A stretch of DNA of 32,565 nt from Cytophagaceae bacterium (lineage in GTDB: Bacteria; Bacteroidota; Bacteroidia; Cytophagales; Cytophagaceae). Below the pieces are notes generated by a model that saw nothing but the letters and a program-made list of their open reading frames with translations, had not been told where the DNA came from and did no database searches. Every line of letters begins with the position of its first letter. The first letter of the stretch is position 1. Made by a program: the position numbers and the translations under genes. Shown in pieces: positions 25,209 to 32,565 of this stretch. Location of the stretch: NCBI GenBank assembly GCA_025054875.1, contig JANWYS010000019.1, positions 1-32,565 of the forward strand. Direction: 5' to 3'.

Positions 25209-25574
25209 TTAAGGTAATCCAAAAAAATTGGTTTCCTGCATACGGCCCTGTACGTGAGCTTGTATAAAGTAGATTGAGGCTGATAAAAAAAATGTCAGGA
25301 ATTTAGATAAGCTGAAACGTTTTTTATAAATGAGGAGCATGCAAAAAAGGAGAGAAACAGAAAGCAATGCATCGGCAAAGAAATTTTGATATTCATTGTG
25401 CCATAAATTAAAAATTGAAAACATAAATGAAGCAGCTGATAAAAAGATTTGTAAATAAAAACAATACATGATTTTAGTTGCCTCAAAACGAACATATGCA
25501 TAGTGTATAAGAGATTTACTTTTCAGTATATGTCGAATTATTCTTTTGACAAGAGTTTTTATTTGTGTATCCAT
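25209..25574 (-). CDS. N-terminal membrane fragment of the split histidine kinase
   Basis: 121 residues with three hydrophobic segments (MYCFYLQIFLSAASFMFSIF, ADALLSVSLLFCMLLIY, FLTFFLSASIYFIQA). The ATG at 25574 overlaps the end of glpD by 16 nt, so translation is probably coupled to glpD. The frame stops soon after the sequence AAT-TTT-TTT-GGA, whose U_UUU_UUU is a perfect -1 slippery heptamer; a -1 shift there continues into the middle fragment. This piece and the catalytic piece share one frame (starts 582 nt apart), so the two shifts cancel. Confidence 0.6.
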   Translation of the reverse strand: MDTQIKTLVKRIIRHILKSKSLIHYAYVRFEATKIMYCFYLQIFLSAASFMFSIFNLWHNEYQNFFADALLSVSLLFCMLLIYKKRFSLSKFLTFFLSASIYFIQAHVQGRMQETNFFGLP

Positions 25575-27199
25575 GAATTTAAAATAGCTGTGGTCAGGGT
25601 ATAATCAGAATCAATAAGCGTTGAATGAATATTGTTTATCTTTTTTTCGTATTCATACACATGTGTGTAGTACAAGTTGACTTTTTTTATGTCAAAATAA
25701 ATATAACCGGTGCGCTGCATGAAAAAATCGGATGGGAATATACAGAGCTCATGTTGCTTACAGTATTCATATTCTGCCAGTAACAGACGAAGCTCTGAGT
25801 TGTTGCAGTGTTGCATGTTATCGTAGCCGCTGATGATGTTTTTAGTGGCTGTTCCATAACGGGCTACTATGTCGTCAGCAGTAAATCTTGTGAAGCCTCG
25901 ATTTACCAACTCATTAGAACAATTGTATAAGTAATCGTTTAAAGGGAGGTTATTTTCAGTTTTACTGCTGTGTAGCAACACATTATGAGTGCCGCATTTT
26001 GTGGTTCTGTTTTTGATTTTCATTTCCACAATGTTGGTGATACGCTCGGCCATTTTTCGGAATCCTGTGAGCTTACCACCAGCTATGCTGATCAGGCCTG
26101 AATTTTTGTCTAAGTAAATTTCATCTTTTCTTGATATGGTGGAGTTGTTGATTGTTTCTTTTTTAAACACCAGAGGACGAATGCCTGCCCAACCGGATTC
26201 AACATCGGTTCTCTTTAGTTTATAACTTGGGAAAAGTGCATTTGCCGATGAAAGGAGATAATCAATATCACGCTCTGTAATGTCCGGATTATCCGGATCT
26301 CCATAGTAATCCGTATCCGTGGTACCGATGTAAACCTTACCTCGCTTGGGAATGAAGAAAATCATACGCCTGTCAAGAGCTTCCGTATATATGGCTTGCC
26401 CTATGGGAAGGTTTGCCGCATCTACCACGATATGTATACCTTTGGTTTTTTTTAGTACGATGTTTGAGTTGAGGTTATTCAGGCGGCTGGTGATATCTGT
26501 CCAATGCCCTGTAGCATTTACGACAACGTCGGCTTTTATTTCGTAACTTTTTCCATTGAGTAAGTCATCAACACATACGCCGATTATTTTTTTTGAAGAG
26601 TCAAACAAAAACCCTTTTACTTTGGCATAGGTGATGACAGAGGCATTGCGGTATGCTGCTTCCCTGGCAATTTCCATAGTGAGTCGTGCATCATCGGTTT
26701 GGTATTCGTAGTAATATATCCCTGATCGAATCCAATCTTCTCTTAATGCCGGCTCCAACGCTCTTACAGAACCCTTTAACAACATTTTTCGACGTTCGTT
26801 TTTTTTTACTCCGGCCAATGTATCGTACAACCATGTACCTATGATGGCTTCAAACAGAGATAGTGTACCGTTTTTTAATATGGGCAAAAGCATGGGCTCA
26901 GGTTTTACAAGCGTAGGAGCCATTTTGTGGAGGATAGCACGTTCGCGGCCGGTTTCTTTTACTAAACCAAATTCTAACTGGCGCAGATACCGTAAGCCGC
27001 CATGTATGAGCTTTGTAGAACGCCCCGACGTGCCTGAGGCAAGATCTCTCTTTTCCAGCAACACGGTTTGTATGCCTCTTGAAGATGCGTCTAACGCTAT
27101 ACCTGCACCTGTGATTCCTCCGCCTATGACGATTAGTTCATTTTTTTTTGTTGTGATTCTGGAAAGCTCTTTGTCGCGATATGATAGGTCAAATTTCAT
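25559..27199 (-). CDS. glpD: Aerobic glycerol-3-phosphate dehydrogenase (FAD-dependent)
   Basis: 546 residues, family length. It oxidises glycerol 3-phosphate to dihydroxyacetone phosphate at the inner membrane, passing electrons via FAD to quinone. The FAD-binding start IVIGGGITGAGIALDASSRG, the substrate-site stretch SGRSTKLIHGGLRYL, the barrel segment GIHIVVDAANLP with IFFIPKRGKVYIGTTDTDY, the AGIRPLV motif and the closing GGKLTGFRKMAE Gly-rich loop are all present. It is divergent from the glucosidase gene and its last codons overlap the start of the split kinase. No glpF or glpK is in view, so whether it serves glycerol catabolism or respiration is open. Confidence 0.94.
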   Translation of the reverse strand: MKFDLSYRDKELSRITTKKNELIVIGGGITGAGIALDASSRGIQTVLLEKRDLASGTSGRSTKLIHGGLRYLRQLEFGLVKETGRERAILHKMAPTLVKPEPMLLPILKNGTLSLFEAIIGTWLYDTLAGVKKNERRKMLLKGSVRALEPALREDWIRSGIYYYEYQTDDARLTMEIAREAAYRNASVITYAKVKGFLFDSSKKIIGVCVDDLLNGKSYEIKADVVVNATGHWTDITSRLNNLNSNIVLKKTKGIHIVVDAANLPIGQAIYTEALDRRMIFFIPKRGKVYIGTTDTDYYGDPDNPDITERDIDYLLSSANALFPSYKLKRTDVESGWAGIRPLVFKKETINNSTISRKDEIYLDKNSGLISIAGGKLTGFRKMAERITNIVEMKIKNRTTKCGTHNVLLHSSKTENNLPLNDYLYNCSNELVNRGFTRFTADDIVARYGTATKNIISGYDNMQHCNNSELRLLLAEYEYCKQHELCIFPSDFFMQRTGYIYFDIKKVNLYYTHVYEYEKKINNIHSTLIDSDYTLTTAILNSWIHK

Positions 27200-27302
27200 C
27201 GGGAGTTAACAGATATAAGTAAGAATTTAACAAAAAAACGACAACAAATTATATATTAAATTACAATATTGGCGAGATGTTATAGGATAAAGCAGAAACA
27301 AC

Positions 27303-30008
27303 ATGTCAAACATAGAAAAAGACAGGGTGAATATAACCCGTAGTAACAGAGGTTGGAAAAAGTGGGGGCCATACCTTTCAGAGCGCCAATGGGGCACTGT
27401 ACGTGAAGACTACAGTCACGATGGTTCGGCATGGGAGTATTTCTCCTTCGACCAGGCACGAAGCCGTGCATACAGATGGGGAGAAGACGGCATAGCCGGT
27501 ATATGCGACTATAAGCAATTCATCTGCTTCTCAGTAGCGATGTGGAACGAGAAAGACCCTTTCATTAAAGAACGATTGTTTGGGCTCACCGGTAATCAGG
27601 GCAATCACGGGGAAGATGTTAAGGAAATGTATTACTACTTAGATTGCACTCCTACCCATTCTTATATGAAATTTTTATACAAATATCCTCAGCGCAGATT
27701 TCCGTATGAGGAGTTGATTCTTGAAAATCGTTTGAGAGGAAGAGACAAGCCGGAATATGAACTGATGGATACAGGAATATTTGACGATAACAAATATTTC
27801 GATGTTTTTACAGAATATGCCAAAGCTGATACAGAAGATATTTTAATACGAATTACTATTCACAACAGAGGCAAAGAGCCTGCTCCTATTCATATACTTC
27901 CAACCATATTCTTCCGGAATTTCTGGTCATTCATAGAGGGACATTACAAACCGACCATAACTGCCGGAGTAGACAAAATGTTACATATAGAACATAAAGA
28001 TTGGGGCTTATATCATCTTCATTATGAGGGAAACCCTGAATTGTTGTTTTGTGAAAATGAAACCAATCATGAGAAAGTTTATGGTCACCCGCCCAAAGAG
28101 GGATTTTGGAAGGACGGCATAAATGACTACATAGTACATGGCGAAGAAGTGACCATTATAGAAGAGGAAGAAATAGAAACAGAACAAGGCATAGAAGTCA
28201 TAAAAAAAGAAAAAAAAATAAAACGTCCTAAAGTAAACCCACTGCTTGTGGGCACGAAGGCAAGTTTGCGATATGCATATATGGTAGAGTCGGGGAAGCC
28301 CATAACTATACGACTACGTCTATCTGATGTTCCCAATAAATCGGCGTTTGAAGACTTTGATTACATATTTAAAATGAGGATTGCAGAAGCCGATAAATTT
28401 TATGATGAGATCCATGGATCCCTAAAAGACCCTGATCTCCGCAACATACAAAGGCAGGCCTTTGCCGGTATGCTGATGAGTAAGCAGTTTTATTATTATG
28501 ATGTATCACTGTGGTTAAAAGGCGATTCTACCACTTCTGTTCCTCCACGCGAACGTTTGTATGGCCGTAACCGAGACTGGAAGCATCTGAACAACATGGA
28601 GATCATATCCATGCCCGACAAGTGGGAATATCCATGGTATGCAGCCTGGGACCTTGCCTTTCATTGTATACCGCTGGCTATAGTAGATCCGGATTTTGCT
28701 AAACGGCAATTGATATTGCTGCTGCGCGAATGGTACATGCATCCTAATGGGCAAATTCCAGCCTATGAATGGAGCTTCAGCGATGTAAATCCACCCGTAC
28801 ATGCATGGGCAGCATGGCGTGTCTATGAGATAGAGCGTGACTATCATGGTGGAGAAGGAGATTATAATTTCCTTGAAAGAGTATTCCACAAACTCATGCT
28901 CAACTTTACCTGGTGGGTAAACCGAAAAGACAGCGGAGGTAAAAACATTTTCGAGGGAGGATTTTTAGGATTGGATAACATAGGAGTGTTTGACAGAAGT
29001 GCTCCTTTGCCAACCGGCGGTCGTATAGAGCAGGCCGATGCTACAAGCTGGATGGCTATGTATTCGCTCGATATGATGAGAATATCGCTGGAATTGGCCA
29101 AGAGAAATTCTGCTTATGAAGATATGGCTTCCAAGTTTTTCGAACACTTCATGTATATAGCGGGAGCAATCGCTAATTTAGGTGGTGAGGGCATAGGCTT
29201 ATGGGACGAAGAGGATCAGTTTTTTTACGATGTGCTCAACACATACGATGGCCGCTATGTACCGTTAAAGGTTCGCTCAATGGTAGGATTGGTTCCACTG
29301 TTTGCGGTAGAAACATTAGAGCCCGACAAAGTAGACAAATTTCCGCATTTTAAAAGACGAATGGAGTGGTTTCTCAACTATCGTCCGGAGCTGGCCTCTC
29401 TGGTATCTACACGAAATGTTCCCAATGTAGGACTGAGAAGAAGGCTTTCGCTGGTGAGAGAAAACCGCCTTAAGCCGATTTTAAAACGTATGCTGGATGA
29501 GACCGAGTTTTTGTCTGACTTTGGAATTAGAGCACTTTCCAAATATCATAAAGATCATCCATACGAATTTCCGACCGAGCATTATACCTATCGTGTGGAG
29601 TATACACCGGGAGAATCAAACACGGCAATGTTTGGAGGAAACTCTAATTGGCGCGGTCCGGTATGGTTTCCCATGAATTATATGATAATAGAATCTCTGA
29701 AAAAATTTCATGCCTATTATCAAGACGAAATCCTCATGGAGTGTCCAACCGGATCCGGAAATTTACTAAACCTCAGACAAATCGCTGATGAATTGAGTCG
29801 CCGATTGATACGATTGTTTCAAAAGGACAGTTATGGGAAGCGCCCTGTTTATGGTGGCGACCTGAAACTACAGAGAGACGAACATTTCAGAGATTATATT
29901 CTTTTTTACGAATATTTTCATGGCGATACCGGACAAGGGTTGGGAGCTTCACATCAAACCGGATGGACAGGTTTAGTAGCGGATTTAATAAAGTCTCTTA
30001 CGGCATAG
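27303..30008 (+). CDS. GH63-like glucosidase (MGH1-type glycoside hydrolase)
   Basis: 901 residues, no signal peptide, so probably cytoplasmic. The N-terminal beta-rich part ([49 protein letters not shown]) and the (alpha/alpha)-barrel C-terminal half ([91 protein letters not shown]) match the bacterial family usually annotated glucosidase, related to GH63 and mannosylglycerate hydrolases. It should release glucose or glucosylglycerate-type units; acidic residues in [10 protein letters not shown] and GFLGLDNIG are candidate catalytic ones, but I cannot assign the pair. An acidic/basic insert (about 283-310) with [10 protein letters not shown] and KKEKKIKR interrupts the N-terminal domain. Monocistronic, divergent from glpD. 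Confidence 0.88.
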   Translation: MSNIEKDRVNITRSNRGWKKWGPYLSERQWGTVREDYSHDGSAWEYFSFDQARSRAYRWGEDGIAGICDYKQFICFSVAMWNEKDPFIKERLFGLTGNQGNHGEDVKEMYYYLDCTPTHSYMKFLYKYPQRRFPYEELILENRLRGRDKPEYELMDTGIFDDNKYFDVFTEYAKADTEDILIRITIHNRGKEPAPIHILPTIFFRNFWSFIEGHYKPTITAGVDKMLHIEHKDWGLYHLHYEGNPELLFCENETNHEKVYGHPPKEGFWKDGINDYIVHGEEVTIIEEEEIETEQGIEVIKKEKKIKRPKVNPLLVGTKASLRYAYMVESGKPITIRLRLSDVPNKSAFEDFDYIFKMRIAEADKFYDEIHGSLKDPDLRNIQRQAFAGMLMSKQFYYYDVSLWLKGDSTTSVPPRERLYGRNRDWKHLNNMEIISMPDKWEYPWYAAWDLAFHCIPLAIVDPDFAKRQLILLLREWYMHPNGQIPAYEWSFSDVNPPVHAWAAWRVYEIERDYHGGEGDYNFLERVFHKLMLNFTWWVNRKDSGGKNIFEGGFLGLDNIGVFDRSAPLPTGGRIEQADATSWMAMYSLDMMRISLELAKRNSAYEDMASKFFEHFMYIAGAIANLGGEGIGLWDEEDQFFYDVLNTYDGRYVPLKVRSMVGLVPLFAVETLEPDKVDKFPHFKRRMEWFLNYRPELASLVSTRNVPNVGLRRRLSLVRENRLKPILKRMLDETEFLSDFGIRALSKYHKDHPYEFPTEHYTYRVEYTPGESNTAMFGGNSNWRGPVWFPMNYMIIESLKKFHAYYQDEILMECPTGSGNLLNLRQIADELSRRLIRLFQKDSYGKRPVYGGDLKLQRDEHFRDYILFYEYFHGDTGQGLGASHQTGWTGLVADLIKSLTA

Positions 30009-30034
30009 AATATGCCTTTATATAATCGAGTGAG

Positions 30035-31063
30035 TTATCGTATCCTTATTTTTCTGCCCACACGCAATATAGTTTTCGGTGTCATACCGTTTAGGCGGCA
30101 AAGAGTGGAGAGAGGCACCTTGTATTTTCTGCTTATGCTTCCAAGTGACTCGCCTTTGCGCACTGTGTGGTAAAATACTTTTCGTGCCTCTTTGAGATAG
30201 CTGAAATGCAAGGGCATTAAATCGAATTTTTGAGTTTTCAATGTTTTGTTTTGAAAATCGAATATATACTCAGGATCTATAGCATTACCTTCGTAGCGTA
30301 TTTCAAAGTGCAGGTGTGGTCCCGTGCTTCTTCCCGTGCTTCCCCCCAGTCCTATGGTTTCACCGGCTTTTACCAGTTGGCCCACTTGCACCAGAGCTTT
30401 TGTGAGGTGGCCATATAAGGTCTCCAGGCCATTATAGTGACGCAATACTATGTAGCGTCCGTAGCCGCGACTGTCGTATTGCACTATTCTTACTATGCCA
30501 TCAAAAGCTGCAGAGATGGGGTCTCCTATATTGAGGTCAAGGTCTATGCCATAATGCCATCGGTAGCGGCGCATGCCAAATTTTGAATTAATTTTTGATT
30601 CGAAGTGTGGCAATGCCCAATTCAGGCCGGACAGAGAATCATATAGCGTGAGTCTTATTGTATCTTTAAACTCAGCTCCGTCAATTTTATAGGGATTTAT
30701 GGTTTTGGAATCCCAAATGGCAAAATATTGAGCGTATGTGATCCATATCGAATCAATATTCATTTGTTCATTTACTTCCACTACATGCAAGTCGCCTTCT
30801 TCATCATCAAAGAAGGCGGAATCTTCTTCGTCTTCATACAACATGTTGGGTTCACGTTCCGGAACGAACGTGTACGACTCACTGACGCGTGAAGTATCCT
30901 GATAGTCGTCCTCAAATAGTATATTTTCCATATCCGGCAAAGTATATTCTACTGCCGGTACCTTTATTTCAGAAAAATCTTTTTTCTTTTTGTTATGCGG
31001 CTGCGCGTATGCAGGAAAATAAAAAAGCGTAATCAACAAAGTAAAACAGTGAACAAACTTCAT
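30035..31063 (-). CDS. Exported M23 (LytM-type) peptidase with C-terminal LysM domain
   Basis: 342 residues. Signal peptide (VHCFTLLITLFYFPAYA), then a very acidic spacer (EDEEDSAFFDDEEGD near 77-91), an M23 domain (about 158-270) and a LysM domain (about 297-342). Zinc ligands His170 and Asp174 (WHYGIDLD) and His252 (GPHLHFE), plus His219 (YGHL) and His250, are all present, so it should be an active endopeptidase cleaving peptidoglycan cross-bridges or stems. LysM (YHTVRKGESLGSISRKYKVP) binds glycan chains. It is separated from trxB by 63 nt that hold the trxB terminator. The plain LytM layout suggests cell-wall remodelling at growth or division. Confidence 0.93.
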   Translation of the reverse strand: MKFVHCFTLLITLFYFPAYAQPHNKKKKDFSEIKVPAVEYTLPDMENILFEDDYQDTSRVSESYTFVPEREPNMLYEDEEDSAFFDDEEGDLHVVEVNEQMNIDSIWITYAQYFAIWDSKTINPYKIDGAEFKDTIRLTLYDSLSGLNWALPHFESKINSKFGMRRYRWHYGIDLDLNIGDPISAAFDGIVRIVQYDSRGYGRYIVLRHYNGLETLYGHLTKALVQVGQLVKAGETIGLGGSTGRSTGPHLHFEIRYEGNAIDPEYIFDFQNKTLKTQKFDLMPLHFSYLKEARKVFYHTVRKGESLGSISRKYKVPLSTLCRLNGMTPKTILRVGRKIRIR

Positions 31064-31074
31064 GGCGCATAAAT

Positions 31075-31113
31075 AAAAAACAGGTGTGTGCTACGATGAA
31101 GCAACACACCTGT
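31075..31113 (-). terminator. Intrinsic terminator of trxB
   Basis: ACAGGTGTGT (31080-31089) and ACACACCTGT (31104-31113) form a perfect 10-bp stem. On the minus strand it is followed by a six-base T run. It sits 13 nt after the trxB stop and directly before the M23 start codon, so the M23 gene either relies on readthrough or has a promoter overlapping the hairpin. Confidence 0.8.
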
Positions 31114-31126
31114 ATCGAGTTTAACC

Positions 31127-32068
31127 TTAAACCAATATTTCTTTAGAAGCCAGGTAACGTTCGGCATCGAGAGCAGCCATACATCCGGTTCCGGCAGCAG
31201 TGACAGCCTGGCGGTATACATGATCTTGTACATCGCCACAGGCGAATACACCTTTTACATTTGTTCGGGTGCTTCCCGGTTCGGTGATGATATAGCCATT
31301 TTCATCCATATTGAGAATGCCTCTGAATATTTTAGAGTTAGGCTCATGTCCTATGGCCACAAAAAATCCACTTATGGGAAGCGTACGGACTTCGGATGTG
31401 ATGTTATTTTTTACTATTACGCCCTCCACAGCATCGTTTCCAATGATTTCCTGCGTGGTGGTGTTCCAGAGTATTTCTACATTGGGCAAACTTTTTACGC
31501 GGTTTTGCATGATCAATGAAGCGCGCATTACATCGCGTCGTACAATCATGTACACCTTGTTACATATTTTTGCCAAATAGCTGGCTTCCTCACACGCCGT
31601 ATCGCCTGCACCTACTATGGCAACATCCTTGCCACGGTGGAAATATCCATCACAAACCGCACATGCCGATACTCCGCTGTGCATGAATTTCTGTTCAGAA
31701 GGTATACCTAACCATTTTGCAGATGCGCCCGTAGCAATGATGACTGCCTCTGCATCTATTACCTTTCCATCGTCAGCTTTAGCAATTCGATGTTCGTCGG
31801 TGAAATCCACTTCAATAATTTCTCCATAACGTATTTCCGTGCCGAAGCGCAGAGCTTGCTTACGAAAATCTTCCATCATCACAGGCCCTTTTACTCCTTC
31901 CGGATAGCCCGGGTAGTTTTCTACATCGTTTGTAATCATGAGCTGTCCACCCGGAGCATTTCCTGCATACATCAACGGCTTCAGTCCTGCACGTGCAGCG
32001 TATATCGCAGCAGTGTATCCGGCAGGCCCTGAACCTATTATTAAACAACTTACTTTTTCTGCGTTCAT
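31127..32068 (-). CDS. trxB: Thioredoxin reductase
   Basis: 313 residues, typical low-molecular-weight bacterial enzyme. FAD site GSGPAGYTAAIYAAR (13-27) and the late CGDVQDHVYRQAVTAAGTGC; redox-active pair Cys136/Cys139 in ACAVCDG; NADPH site GAGDTACEEA (153-162). It transfers electrons from NADPH through FAD and the disulfide to thioredoxin, keeping cytosolic thiols reduced. ENYPGYPEGVKG and the ATGASAKWLGIP segment are family hallmarks. No trxA is adjacent. Confidence 0.95.
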   Translation of the reverse strand: MNAEKVSCLIIGSGPAGYTAAIYAARAGLKPLMYAGNAPGGQLMITNDVENYPGYPEGVKGPVMMEDFRKQALRFGTEIRYGEIIEVDFTDEHRIAKADDGKVIDAEAVIIATGASAKWLGIPSEQKFMHSGVSACAVCDGYFHRGKDVAIVGAGDTACEEASYLAKICNKVYMIVRRDVMRASLIMQNRVKSLPNVEILWNTTTQEIIGNDAVEGVIVKNNITSEVRTLPISGFFVAIGHEPNSKIFRGILNMDENGYIITEPGSTRTNVKGVFACGDVQDHVYRQAVTAAGTGCMAALDAERYLASKEILV

Positions 32069-32565
32069 ATCAATCTGTTTTTATCATTCACAATAGATTT
32101 ATTCGTTTAAGCCCAACAAAGAATGGCTTAGAACCATCAAATATAAAAACAAAAGTTTCATCAATGGGGTTTCTTGAGAAAATTAGATTAAAAAAAATGT
32201 GCCATTTTACAGGATATACGTCAAACATAAATATGGATACAAATACTTTGGGATTTTGACAAAAGATTCACCAGGCTGTTTCAACCAAAATTTTTAACCA
32301 TAGAATTTTACCGGCTATTGCAGATAAGAGTTCATACATTTCAATAAACATCATGTAATGTACATAAGCACATTCGGCATGGTTGTTTTAAAAAGCATCT
32401 GGATTTTGTGAGTTAATTGGGTAGAGATTGTAAGTATGGAAATTTTAATTGTGTTATTGGATTAGGCTTTTAATTAATTACGTTTTTATTAAATCTTAGC
32501 ATACGATGGTTAAAAAGGAAGCAAGATTCAAAAGTCTATCGCTTTTCGAGTTTCAAAAGCGTTTT
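32069..32565. other. Non-coding right edge, upstream of trxB
   Basis: AT-rich, with many in-frame stops on both strands. Apart from the trxB -7 box I see nothing supportable. It may include the upstream region of a gene beyond the window. Confidence 0.4.
32138..32145 (-). promoter_or_regulatory. Probable trxB -7 box
   Basis: The minus strand reads TATATTTG, an exact TAnnTTTG and identical to the box before the PorP/SprF-like gene. It would give a leader of about 60-65 nt. The -33 element is not clear. Confidence 0.4.

Noticed and set aside
31993-32259. 88-codon plus-strand frame at the trxB 5' end
   Set aside because: Begins inside trxB antisense and runs through the trxB promoter region; no domain seen.
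1-32565. tRNA or rRNA genes, CRISPR arrays, transposases and integrases
   Set aside because: I looked for T-loop signatures, regularly spaced repeats and transposase or integrase motifs on both strands and found none.

Overview
The window looks like chromosomal DNA from a Bacteroidota (Bacteroidetes) bacterium, probably of the Sphingobacteriia/Chitinophagia/Saprospiria kind. Clues: a PorP/SprF-type outer-membrane protein of type IX secretion, a 287-residue primary sigma factor without region 1.1, several promoters with the phylum's TAnnTTTG -7 box, PD40/OmpA surface proteins, and AT-rich spacers with little Shine-Dalgarno signal. No plasmid, phage or insertion-sequence gene is visible. I cannot name the genus. 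Layout, left to right. 274-3313 (minus): a tight run of a PorP/SprF-like protein, a dipeptide epimerase, and a GreA-like protein carrying a long lysine-rich, histone-H1-like tail. 3471-5722: a small membrane protein converging on an MsbA-like ABC exporter. 6005-9665 (plus): the core block rpsO-pnp-rpoD with promoters and hairpins. 9769-11258 (minus): a Thermus/Rickettsia-type isocitrate dehydrogenase ending at a strong terminator. 11259-17253: murI overlapping a polysaccharide flippase, a divergent LegC-type aminotransferase, and a small DUF3592-like membrane protein; this segment is bracketed by two direct copies of a GC-rich structured repeat. 17254-23956 (minus): a four-gene, translationally coupled operon of a secreted TPR-CHAT protease, a PD40-OmpA cell-wall anchored protein, a secreted CAP-domain protein and a SAM methyltransferase. 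24219-27199 (minus): glpD followed, with a 16-nt overlap, by a membrane histidine kinase whose reading frame is broken twice at homopolymers in a compensating way. 27303-30008 (plus): a large GH63-like glucosidase. 30035-32068 (minus): trxB and a LysM/M23 peptidase. 32069-32565 has no gene I can support. How the parts work together. The rpsO-pnp-rpoD block is housekeeping RNA and translation machinery. murI, the epimerase and the M23 peptidase deal with peptidoglycan synthesis, recycling and remodelling. The flippase and aminotransferase suggest surface glycan synthesis. The TPR-CHAT/OmpA/CAP operon looks like an envelope-located proteolytic or signalling module and is the best candidate for an undescribed system. 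Other points worth a second look are the GC-rich repeat, whose two copies differ by a paired stem substitution, the homopolymer-split kinase, and the histone-tail/GreA-like fusion.
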